A DNA stretch of 30,615 bases from the IMG/VR virus record IMGVR_UViG_3300010370_000154, positions 1 to 30,615 of that record; one strand, 5' to 3'. The notes under the pieces are model-generated. The model ran no database searches. It was given only the letters and a program-made list of their open reading frames with translations, and had not been told where the DNA came from. A program made the translations under genes and the position numbers. Positions 13,970 through 21,176 of the stretch are shown here, in pieces (the first letter of the stretch is position 1; every line of letters starts with the position of its first letter). This DNA comes from a virus.

Positions 13970-14507
13970 CTTTGAGTTTTCGGTAAATGGTTGATCTGTG
14001 AACCTTGAATACCTGAGCTACCTGCGAAATGCTGGCGCCTTGGCCGATAGATGCTAGGAGTAATTTCTGGTCGCCGCCGGAAAGCTTCGAGTTTTTTTCC
14101 GCTTTGTATTCGAAGTGGTATGGGTTTATACAATGTATATTATTGCACTTTTGTTTTATAGTTTGATCTCCGCTTCGTACATCTAAGTAATCTGCTATAA
14201 TATTCCTGACATAAAATCTTTTACTGCACACGTATATACACGGGTGTCCGTTTGCCTTTTTACCGGGCCAGAGACTGCAATCCCTATAACTGAAATTATT
14301 TGACGCTAAATCACTGAAGAGTGTTGAGAGCTGTTCGTGTCCCGTCGTATCGTCCGCATATGTAAGCGTGTAGTTCTGAGTTTTTAAAGCACGAGCGATA
14401 TCCGAAGCTTGAGCCTGCGCGTGGTTTGAGTCCCCTCCATGTATCTCTATGATTAACTTATGCTTACATACATTTAGTTCTAACTTGTAATGATTTGTTT
14501 TTTCCAC
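13932..14507 (-). CDS. HNH-like protein with C-terminal helix-turn-helix
   Basis: 191 residues, GTG start. Residues 85-132 resemble an HNH-type finger: KANGHPCIYVCSKRFYVRNI, and KQKCNNIHCINPYHFEYK, with C121, C126, N128, H131 in the C-x-x-x-x-C-I-N-P-x-H-F arrangement of phage HNH proteins. The catalytic first-histidine position is unclear. Residues 144-180 (DQKLLLASIGQGASISQVAQ, VFKVHRSTIYRKL) form a resolvase-type helix-turn-helix. It might be a nuclease with sequence targeting or a transcription factor that kept the fold. It overlaps the SSB-like gene by 38 bases, unusually long here. Confidence 0.72.
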   Translation of the reverse strand: MEKTNHYKLELNVCKHKLIIEIHGGDSNHAQAQASDIARALKTQNYTLTYADDTTGHEQLSTLFSDLASNNFSYRDCSLWPGKKANGHPCIYVCSKRFYVRNIIADYLDVRSGDQTIKQKCNNIHCINPYHFEYKAEKNSKLSGGDQKLLLASIGQGASISQVAQVFKVHRSTIYRKLKDERFYLGRKNYV

Positions 14508-14512
14508 ATGCC

Positions 14513-14550
14513 AAAAAAATACCCCTCAATTTTACTTGAGGGGTTTCTTT
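14513..14550. terminator. Bidirectional terminator
   Basis: CCCCTCAA, loop TTTTAC, TTGAGGGG flanked by seven A residues on the left and TTTCTTT on the right. On the minus strand it follows the Gly-rich protein gene (stop at 14558) with a T run, so it should end the polymerase-side transcript. Confidence 0.88.
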
Positions 14551-14557
14551 GTTAGTT

Positions 14558-15517
14558 CTATCGTCCTTTGCCGCCGCCGCCACGACCGCCGCCACCACCG
14601 CCACCACCGCTATTGCTGGCGGAGAAAGCAGCCGCTGCCGCTGGAGGAGCTGTGTATGTAAACGGGCTAGCTATAGTTGTTGCCTGTCCGCCAGTTGTTG
14701 CGGGTGCAACCGAAATACCAGCTTCTCGGGCCACGGCTCCTTTAACTTCCTGTTTAGTTTCTTTACCTAGTTGCTTGGATACAGCGGTTTCTAAGAACGT
14801 TTTAGCCGCTGTGGGACTAGAGGGGAGCTGCCCACCGTAAGCACCCGTTGAACTTAATTTAAATCCGGCTTCCTTTATATCTGCTTGGACTGCCTGACCA
14901 ATCTGTGATTTGGGCATGGCAGCAGCAAAACCGAAAACACTGGCGGGGTCATAACCAGCTTTCAGGGCAGCCTGTACATCGGCTGCTGTAAATTTCGCCG
15001 CACCTAGTTGTGTATAACTAACGCCTCCAACTGTACCGGTATATTGTTTACCGGCTGTTGTAGTAGGTGTAGTCGGAGTAGTAGGTGTAGTCGGAGTAGT
15101 AGGTGTAGTCGGAGTAGTAGGTGTAGTCGGAGTAGTCGGAGTAGCGGGTGCTGCTGCAGCAGAACTTCCTTGCCGATTCAAGATGTCGATTATTTGACCT
15201 AACGATCCGGTCACTCCGGACAGATCAGCGGCAGCTTGATTGACATTTGCCGTCGCTGTGGGAGCACCTACATTAATTGTTGTCGCTCCTCCTTCTCCCC
15301 CTCCCACGGGGCCCATCATTACTTCCTTTTGGACTGGGGTTACGTCTCGTCCTAATCGACCGCCTCTTCTGGTTTTAGCACCATAGCTCAAACGGAGAGT
15401 TGGAAAGTAGTTAGCTAAAACCGATTCAGTCTGCGCTACTCCTTCTCCTCCAACCGAGGGCAGGTCAAAATCAAATTGCTGACCGGCAAAACCAAAAGAA
15501 TAACGACGGGGAGCCAC
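14558..15517 (-). CDS. Low-complexity Thr-Pro-repeat and Gly-rich protein (319 aa)
   Basis: Not recognised. GTG start. Residues 1-70 are structured-looking (RYSFGFAGQQFDFDLPSVGG, NYFPTLRLSYG, GRDVTPVQKEVMMGP). Residues about 123-149 are a tandem Thr-Thr-Pro array. Residues 155-270 are Ala/Gly-rich with a repeated KxxFTAADVQAALKAGYDP-type helix. The last 25 residues are Gly-rich with Arg/Lys (SNSGGGGGGGGRGGGGKGR), like RGG boxes that bind nucleic acid. Such Thr-Pro linkers and Gly tails are usual in virion fibres or scaffolds, but this gene sits in the replication block, just downstream of polymerase. It ends at a strong terminator, implying strong expression. Confidence 0.7.
   Translation of the reverse strand: MAPRRYSFGFAGQQFDFDLPSVGGEGVAQTESVLANYFPTLRLSYGAKTRRGGRLGRDVTPVQKEVMMGPVGGGEGGATTINVGAPTATANVNQAAADLSGVTGSLGQIIDILNRQGSSAAAAPATPTTPTTPTTPTTPTTPTTPTTPTTPTTTAGKQYTGTVGGVSYTQLGAAKFTAADVQAALKAGYDPASVFGFAAAMPKSQIGQAVQADIKEAGFKLSSTGAYGGQLPSSPTAAKTFLETAVSKQLGKETKQEVKGAVAREAGISVAPATTGGQATTIASPFTYTAPPAAAAAFSASNSGGGGGGGGRGGGGKGR
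15059..15147. repeat. 18-bp tandem repeat (Thr-Pro coding)
   Basis: About four and a half copies of GTAGTAGGTGTAGTCGGA on the + strand, coding for the Thr-Thr-Pro array on the minus strand. Copies are identical to the base, so recent expansion by slippage is likely and the number may vary between isolates. Confidence 0.95.
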
Positions 15518-15550
15518 GTAATTTCTCGAATCTACTTAGATTATAGGGCT

Positions 15551-16060
15551 TTACTTATTCTTATCCGTCTCCTGAAAAAACCTGCGGAGATTGTGACCTT
15601 TTTTGAGGACACGATCCAAGACGTTTGAGGAGATGATTGCCTCTTCGTATGTTTTAAAGATCTGAGCCTGTTCGGGTTCTTCTACATATTTAACTACCTT
15701 GTCGTTCGCTAGTATGTTGCTAGCAAAACCCCCGTCAGGCCCGATAATTACCCACGCCTCGCGGAACCTTAAATTGGTGTGCGAGGCCATCTCGCTCTCG
15801 GTGTAGAGCCTGTTTTTCTTGACTATTTTAGTCGTATTTTTTGCTACGCTCTTAGTTTCTTGTTTCTTAATATTTACGGTGATTTTATGTTGTCTTTTGA
15901 GCGAACGAGCGTGGTTGCTCGCTTTTAACGGCGAATCAAATGACTCAGGTATTACAAATACACACTCTTCGCCTGTAATTGCACCGTAGTATTTACCGTC
16001 GCTTTTAACAGTAAATACTTCTTTTGTCGGTTGTAGCGGGATCTCGATAAGGTTCATCAT
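15551..16060 (-). CDS. Hypothetical protein (169 aa)
   Basis: Not recognised. ATG start overlaps the polymerase stop by four bases. N-terminal part reads EVFTVKSDGKYYGAITGEEC, then FVIPESFDSPLKASNHARSL; the middle is Lys/Thr-rich (KKQETKSVAKNTTKIVKKNR). The C-terminal part (REAWVIIGPDGGFASNILAN, then EEPEQAQIFKTYEEA) resembles small beta-alpha repeats in which a displayed datum is followed by 'IFKTYEEA', seen twice in this chain in weaker form. Could be a duplicated domain. Coupled to polymerase, so possibly a replication accessory. Confidence 0.65.
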   Translation of the reverse strand: MMNLIEIPLQPTKEVFTVKSDGKYYGAITGEECVFVIPESFDSPLKASNHARSLKRQHKITVNIKKQETKSVAKNTTKIVKKNRLYTESEMASHTNLRFREAWVIIGPDGGFASNILANDKVVKYVEEPEQAQIFKTYEEAIISSNVLDRVLKKGHNLRRFFQETDKNK

Positions 16061-17952
16061 TTAGCTGCCCATGAGTCACCGATGCTCGCATCGGCTGATG
16101 CCGGAACTGATTTAAGAACGTTTTCTGCCGCGCGAACCATAGCATCTTCCAGAATCTTTTTGTACTCCTCAGCTAGCTCCTCTTTAACTTCTAGCACCAG
16201 TTCATCGTGAACACAGGCAATTAGGTGTACTGAGTCGTCTAAATAGTCGTTTAAATTAGCTATCGCCATTTTTAAAATATCCGCACCTGAGCCCTGAATC
16301 AGTGTGTTCGCACAAGCCATCATAGTTGCGTCGTCGTAGCTCAGTAATCGTCTGCGACCTAAAGCAGTCCGCGTGTACGTCCAGCCATCTTCGACCAGTG
16401 CAGCTCGCTCTTGGTGCCACTGCCTAAGCCTGGGATACGCGTTGTGGAAAGCCATGTGCGCAACTTTGGCCTCTGATAAAGTTATAACTTTACCTGATTG
16501 TGCAGCATACGTTTTATATTTCCTGTAGCCCATACCATAGAGCAGAGCGAAGTTAAGTGTTTTACCGTCTTGTCGCTCATCTTTTGATACTTCGGTTATA
16601 TCCTTTTTATATATGAGACTAGCTGTAAGTGTGTGTAAATCTATGTTCTCGTTAAACGCTTTCCTCATCTGAGGGATATTTACCAGTTCTGCCCCTAACC
16701 TCAGTTCGATCTGAGAGAAATCTGAGATAACCAGTTTGTAACCGGGTGCCGCCACAAAACATTCTCTGAAGTCTTTGGACCTCGGTATCTGTTGGATGTT
16801 GACGGCAAAAACTGTTTTTTTCTTCGTTTTAGCGGTTTTAGGCGCACCACTGGACGTGAACCGACCTGAGTTTGCACCCATCTGATTGTATCCAGAGTGT
16901 ATCCTGTTAGTTATGGGGTTTACATTATCTATTAGTTTATTTACGTGCTCTAGCCTTGTTTCAATTTTTGCCCGCTCTCGGTAGAGGATCACCGTGGGGT
17001 TGTCGCTATCGAATTCAGCCAAGGCAATCTGATTTAGTGTTGGCTTCCCTGTCGAACCGTCAACAGGCAACGCTATTTCCGCTGCTTGGAAGGCTCGGAC
17101 AACCTGAGCAGTTGACCCAGGGTTGAACTCTTTCTTAGCTTTCTTTCCGACCAGAATCTCACCCTGAACTCCGCGTGGGAGTTTGTGATCTTCCGGGAGC
17201 GTGTCGTCCAGCGACCGGATGAACTCGTTAGTTTTTCTTTCTAAATCACTTTCGATTTTTTCTCTTAGGGTCTTTAATTTTGTTACGTCGATTCCAAATC
17301 CTCTGTAGCACATCCTAGCTACGGGACGTATACATTTACTCTCTATACTGTAGATTCCGAGTAGTTCTTCTTCTTTAAGCTCAGCCAATTGATCCGCAGC
17401 TATCTTGGGAAGAATATCAACGTCTTTTGCGGCGTATACAATTTGATCCAGCGTCAACGTATCTACGCTCCAATCCGTTAAGCGCTGCTCTTTATCGATT
17501 TCTAAATTTAATCTCCGTTCTGCCACAGCTTTTAAGCCGCAGGACACGTCGGCAAAATATGGCTTGTTTATTTGCGGGCTATACCTCTTTTCCTTGAAAC
17601 CCGCTCGTAGGATTCTCTCGGCAACATACGTATCGAAAATTTTATTTTTGAAGTCGATACCTAAGTAGTAAAAGAACTGAAGATCGAAGTTGAGGTTGTG
17701 CCCGATGAGCATTTCCCTCGTTTCGATGAGTTCCTTCAGTTCCGTTTTTATGTTCGCTTTAAAGAGATCAAACACATAAACCGTTCGATCTTCTTCATCA
17801 GGGTTGGCGTCACACAGCTGCAGGAGTCTGGGTTCAGCGATCCCAGCTTGGAGCCCCGTGGTTTCAAAGTCTGCGCAGAGTTTGTCGGAAAGCTTTAGTT
17901 CCTCGATGGCGGCTTGAGCTTCGTCGGTTTTTGTCAGGTATTGAATTTGCAT
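16057..17952 (-). CDS. DNA polymerase I family A with 3'-5' exonuclease
   Basis: 631 residues. The N-terminal DnaQ-like proofreading domain has D28-x-E30 (CADFETTG), D90 (GHNLNFDLQ) and Y173-x3-D177 (YAAKDVD). The polymerase domain has motif A DFSQIELR (D411), motif B R460-DGK464-LNF468-ALLY472G and motif C HDE (582-584, VHDELVLEV). There is no 5'-3' exonuclease (FEN) domain, which accounts for the short length. Position 468 equals E. coli F762, so this is a Phe-type polymerase, unlike the Tyr-type of T7-like phages. ATG is right behind a terminator and has no Shine-Dalgarno, so transcription probably starts nearby or by read-through. The downstream 169-aa gene is coupled. Confidence 0.96.
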   Translation of the reverse strand: MQIQYLTKTDEAQAAIEELKLSDKLCADFETTGLQAGIAEPRLLQLCDANPDEEDRTVYVFDLFKANIKTELKELIETREMLIGHNLNFDLQFFYYLGIDFKNKIFDTYVAERILRAGFKEKRYSPQINKPYFADVSCGLKAVAERRLNLEIDKEQRLTDWSVDTLTLDQIVYAAKDVDILPKIAADQLAELKEEELLGIYSIESKCIRPVARMCYRGFGIDVTKLKTLREKIESDLERKTNEFIRSLDDTLPEDHKLPRGVQGEILVGKKAKKEFNPGSTAQVVRAFQAAEIALPVDGSTGKPTLNQIALAEFDSDNPTVILYRERAKIETRLEHVNKLIDNVNPITNRIHSGYNQMGANSGRFTSSGAPKTAKTKKKTVFAVNIQQIPRSKDFRECFVAAPGYKLVISDFSQIELRLGAELVNIPQMRKAFNENIDLHTLTASLIYKKDITEVSKDERQDGKTLNFALLYGMGYRKYKTYAAQSGKVITLSEAKVAHMAFHNAYPRLRQWHQERAALVEDGWTYTRTALGRRRLLSYDDATMMACANTLIQGSGADILKMAIANLNDYLDDSVHLIACVHDELVLEVKEELAEEYKKILEDAMVRAAENVLKSVPASADASIGDSWAAK

Positions 17953-17960
17953 GAGAAAAA

Positions 17961-17995
17961 AAACTAAAAAAAGAAAGCCCCAGAGGCTGGGGCTT
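17961..17995 (-). terminator. Rho-independent terminator
   Basis: On the minus strand: AAGCCCCA, loop GCCTC, TGGGGCTT, then TCTTTTTTT. It lies between the stop of the 293-aa gene at 18028 and the polymerase start at 17952, so it limits transcription into polymerase. Confidence 0.9.
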
Positions 17996-18027
17996 GATGA
18001 TAGGTCTTTTCTTTTGAGGTGTCTAGG

Positions 18028-18909
18028 TCACATGTTGCGAGCTTTGAAGAAATTGTAGATGTAACTATCTACGTCTCCCCAGAGGGCCTTCATCTTCTCG
18101 CCCTTCTCTGTTGCTTTGATTTTGTAATAAACCCGTTGCATACTGTGTGCATTTGCGCTTGTGTTAGCGCGAACGGGACCGACCGAGATTCCGCTCTTCT
18201 GCTCGACCAGATCGTTCTTACGGCACCACAGTAGACCTTCACGCAATCCGATGTAAATCGGGCTGACGTGGAAGGTCAACTTCCGCTCAACACCGGGTTG
18301 GAGCTCCAGGGGTTGCCACATCAAACCCAAACCGGAGTCCTCGGATTTAAATCCGCGAAAGAGTACGGACTTTTCTGAGATGTCGCTTTCACGCCAGACC
18401 CGGTTTACGTAATTGACTGCTACATCCTTAAGTGTTGTCCAGTCGTTTCGAGAGGTCGATGCGATTAGCAATGCCGCCCCGGTAGCCCAGTAATTATTGG
18501 AGTCGTGCAGCTTAGCGATCAGATCTTCGATGGTCGCACCCGCCGCCATCTCGGGGACTCTCGATGCGCGAGCAGGCTTCGAGACCATCGGGGCTGCCTT
18601 TGGGTCATCCTTATGTCGTACAGACATCTTGAAGGCCAGTGTGGCCAAGTCCGGGCTTTCGTGCTTGACCGCCATATCGAACAGCTTCTTGCTGTCGATT
18701 TTGCTGATGTTAATTACCTTAGCCAGGTCGATCTCAAACGGTCCGTTTTCCTTGTTCTGAGCGGCTTGCATGAGAGCCATGGCTTCGCCGTGCTCGATGG
18801 GTGTGCTCTGCAAAAGAAATTGAAAGGTCATGTCTATTAGGCTTGACTCGTCAAGATTAACGAAGAACCCTTGAGAGGTAAAGTCCTTCCGTTTATCTTT
18901 ATTTTTCAA
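18028..18909 (-). CDS. Hypothetical protein (293 aa)
   Basis: Not recognised. The long form starts with TTG directly behind the stop of the preceding gene; ATG at 18831 is an alternative. The chain is mostly helical: TFQFLLQSTPIEHGEAMALM, ISKIDSKKLFDMAVKHESP, then GATIEDLIAKLHDSNNYWAT, and a Trp/Arg-rich beta-like part (LGLMWQPLELQPGVERKLTF, HVSPIYIGLREGLLWCRKND). GC-rich third positions and a strong terminator suggest high expression. Its position between the AAA+/VWA cassette and polymerase gives no firm clue. DNA binding is possible from the many Lys/Arg residues but is a guess. Confidence 0.68.
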   Translation of the reverse strand: MKNKDKRKDFTSQGFFVNLDESSLIDMTFQFLLQSTPIEHGEAMALMQAAQNKENGPFEIDLAKVINISKIDSKKLFDMAVKHESPDLATLAFKMSVRHKDDPKAAPMVSKPARASRVPEMAAGATIEDLIAKLHDSNNYWATGAALLIASTSRNDWTTLKDVAVNYVNRVWRESDISEKSVLFRGFKSEDSGLGLMWQPLELQPGVERKLTFHVSPIYIGLREGLLWCRKNDLVEQKSGISVGPVRANTSANAHSMQRVYYKIKATEKGEKMKALWGDVDSYIYNFFKARNM

Positions 18910-19401
18910 CTACTGAATTTTGCCGCAGACCCCTTTTGGGGTTATAGCTTTTATGTTTTCTAATTTCGTTGTGCCTTGTTGATCTCGTTCTACAACATCC
19001 AGCCACAACTCGATATCATTCAGTATTTTAAAACTAACTTCCTGTAAATCCTGAGCTTCTAAAACTACATTATTGTATAGCTCATGTAGTTCTTGAATAC
19101 CGAAAGCCTCCCTCAAATATTGCTTCATCGGTATACAAACGTCGTAACTCACCCCTTTTGCTGCCGGGATAACTATAGATATGATTTTTGGTCTATCAAT
19201 CAACTGGATTATTGCGCCTTCGTACCACAACCGTGTGGGCTTTAAACGACTTTCCTCAAATAAGTGAGAGGGGGCGTAAAACTCTCTGATTAAAAATGTT
19301 TCTATCTTATGTTTTAAAGCATCTGCTGTTATTTCTGGGGGGCAGTACTGTTGCAGTATTTCTTCTAATACTGTTTCAGTTTTAGGGTAGGTATTCTTCA
19401 A
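18910..19401 (-). CDS. Hypothetical protein (163 aa)
   Basis: Not recognised. I place the start at the TTG of 19401 because the longer frame to 19506 would run 125 bases into another plausible gene (19382-19612). Neither start has a Shine-Dalgarno. Helical N-terminus (KTETVLEEILQQYCPPEITA) followed by a beta-strand-rich part (LWYEGAIIQLIDRPKIISIV) and VSYDVCIPMKQYLREAFGIQ, then a helix-rich end. The AT-rich codon use matches the 76-aa neighbour. Co-transcribed downstream of the VWA gene; the stop abuts the next gene. Confidence 0.62.
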   Translation of the reverse strand: MKNTYPKTETVLEEILQQYCPPEITADALKHKIETFLIREFYAPSHLFEESRLKPTRLWYEGAIIQLIDRPKIISIVIPAAKGVSYDVCIPMKQYLREAFGIQELHELYNNVVLEAQDLQEVSFKILNDIELWLDVVERDQQGTTKLENIKAITPKGVCGKIQ

Positions 19402-19612
19402 CTTTTCGCCACAATGTTTCTCCGTTGACTTTTCCGTAACAAACGAAAAGTCCAGCTCCCGTAGCATACAGCGATCCGACAGTGGCGTCACGGCTGAATT
19501 TAGCAAAGGCGTCCGGGCACCAAGGGCTTATATCAATATCCTCTATTGCTTTTAATGTTCTTCTTAGTTTGTATTCTTCTCTTATTTTTTCTAGTTCTTC
19601 TAGAGGATTCAT
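19382..19612 (-). CDS. Small hypothetical protein (76 aa)
   Basis: Not recognised. ATG 12 bases after the VWA stop. Helical N-terminus (MNPLEELEKIREEYKLRRTL) followed by a small beta-like part (RDATVGSLYATGAGLFVCYG) ending WRKVEEYLP. The acceptable start and tight packing argue for a real gene. Overlaps the next gene by 20 bases. Confidence 0.6.
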   Translation of the reverse strand: MNPLEELEKIREEYKLRRTLKAIEDIDISPWCPDAFAKFSRDATVGSLYATGAGLFVCYGKVNGETLWRKVEEYLP

Positions 19613-19624
19613 TTGATTTGGTGT

Positions 19625-21175
19625 TCATCGAAGACATTTCTGGATAGAGTCTACTGTTGTTTCGTTGTTACGTAAGTCGACAGAGTAGACCTCGTCACTA
19701 AAGTCTTTACAAACAGCGGGCACTGCCATGTTGATGCAGATCGTAGACCACTGTGTTCCTGTTTCATTTTTGAAGTGATTCAGTCTCCTCTTGAAATTAT
19801 CGTTTACTTCTGAGTTACCGTCAGTAATAAGCAATACATCAGCGCGTTCTCCGACGACCCCTTTGCTGACCGCGTGGGCAATCACCTCATTAAAACTTGT
19901 ACCTCCCCCGAGTGTCCAGTCACCGATGAATTCAATGAGCTCTTTGTTGTTTTTACGATCGCCAGCCAGTACAACAGATTCCTGTATACGTGTGTCGAAT
20001 AGATGTATACGTACTTCACGTTTCTCCTTCATTGCTTCTTCTGCAACAACAAAAGCGATTGCTTTGCTCCAGATCTCCGCATCTCCCGACATCGAACCCG
20101 ATACATCGACATACAGTACGATCGGACCCTTACCCTGATCTTTTAGGTTTGCTGTGTAATCCTTAGTTAATAGAGTCTTTTGGGAGTATTTTAATGCAAA
20201 CAGAGCCCGCCCTTGCGGTGTGTTAGCTAAAGCAATTTCCGTAGGGAAAGCTTTAGTTAGATCATCGCTGAATCGTGCGCCCGTGATTGCTTCGTAATTC
20301 GCAGATGCTTTCTTTGCCCTTTTGCGTTCCTGCCATACTCTCCTGAGCGCCCCTAACCTTTTAACAATCTGTTTAAGGTTTCTGTTATTTTTTAGTTTCT
20401 TAGCCAGTTCCCGTTTCTCAGAAAGGTTTCCTGCTGAGTGACCCTTACCAGAATCTTGTCCAAACAGCTGACTAATACTTTCGTTTATATCGTCGCTGTT
20501 CTTAACAGCTTCGTCTACGACAGCGTGGGTCTGAGGTTGGATAGCTTCACGAGCACTCTGGATTGCTTCATTAATAGCTTGGTTTAAAGCTTTCCCTTGA
20601 GCTCTAGCTTTTTGAGCTGCTTCTTTATCTCCAGCAGCAACAGCTTTTTGATAGTCCTCCCGTAGTTGCTGTAGCTTATTCCCTGCGTTAGTCAACAGTT
20701 CAACGTTGAATTGATTTTGCTCAATTGCTTCCTCAATAATTTCGGAGATACTGTTGATAATGTTGATAGCGTTGTTGCCCGCATTAAACTGCTGTCCGAC
20801 ACTTCTGTGCAGTAGTTCTGGCCACGCAGCTGCTTGAGTTAAATCGCTCATTATTGCCCACCAGATGCCGTTCTCCGGTTTATAGCCTTCAGGGATTGCT
20901 GTGGCATCACCATTACAAACCTTGCGGTAGTAATCCTCGTATGCGTCTTCGGTTACCAACCATGTAACGCTGTCTGCGTTGTACAACCTTTCGAATAACT
21001 CTTTCCCGAACCGTGACAGTTGTTTGATGTTGTAGTGATCTACTAAGTAGTTAACAGTAGGACGAGCGTCACGAATAAAATCATTCCATAGGAAATCCGC
21101 TAAGGCGGAGCACGCCAATGTGAGCGGTTCGTTATCTACGAGTCTTACAAAGTCACTCTGTTTGTTTAAGTTCAT
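19625..21175 (-). CDS. VWA-domain protein (ViaA/CobT-like MIDAS partner of the AAA+ ATPase)
   Basis: 516 residues from the ATG at 21175 (one base after the AAA+ stop; the open frame extends upstream but would overlap the ATPase gene). Residues 1-330 are helical, with a long Gln/Ala/Lys coiled-coil stretch (about 150-240) and a basic region with RLGALRRVWQERKRAKKA. The C-terminal VWA domain (about 345-510) has an intact metal-ion-dependent adhesion site: D-V-S-G-S-M-S-G, T in LGGGTSFNEV, D in LLITDGNSEV. The layout (helical N-terminus, C-terminal VWA, next to an AAA+ of MoxR type) is that of ViaA and of CobT-like proteins. It should use Mg2+ to bind a partner and work with the ATPase as a remodelling chaperone. 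Target unknown. Confidence 0.88.
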   Translation of the reverse strand: MNLNKQSDFVRLVDNEPLTLACSALADFLWNDFIRDARPTVNYLVDHYNIKQLSRFGKELFERLYNADSVTWLVTEDAYEDYYRKVCNGDATAIPEGYKPENGIWWAIMSDLTQAAAWPELLHRSVGQQFNAGNNAINIINSISEIIEEAIEQNQFNVELLTNAGNKLQQLREDYQKAVAAGDKEAAQKARAQGKALNQAINEAIQSAREAIQPQTHAVVDEAVKNSDDINESISQLFGQDSGKGHSAGNLSEKRELAKKLKNNRNLKQIVKRLGALRRVWQERKRAKKASANYEAITGARFSDDLTKAFPTEIALANTPQGRALFALKYSQKTLLTKDYTANLKDQGKGPIVLYVDVSGSMSGDAEIWSKAIAFVVAEEAMKEKREVRIHLFDTRIQESVVLAGDRKNNKELIEFIGDWTLGGGTSFNEVIAHAVSKGVVGERADVLLITDGNSEVNDNFKRRLNHFKNETGTQWSTICINMAVPAVCKDFSDEVYSVDLRNNETTVDSIQKCLR

Positions 21176-21176
21176 G

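Noticed and set aside
15059-15147. Possible CRISPR array
   Set aside because: The repeats are contiguous 18-bp units without spacers, in frame within a gene encoding Thr-Pro.
14549-15202. Cys/Ser-rich and Pro-rich + strand frames opposite the Thr-Pro/Gly-rich gene
   Set aside because: They mirror the repetitive minus-strand coding sequence and have no independent support.
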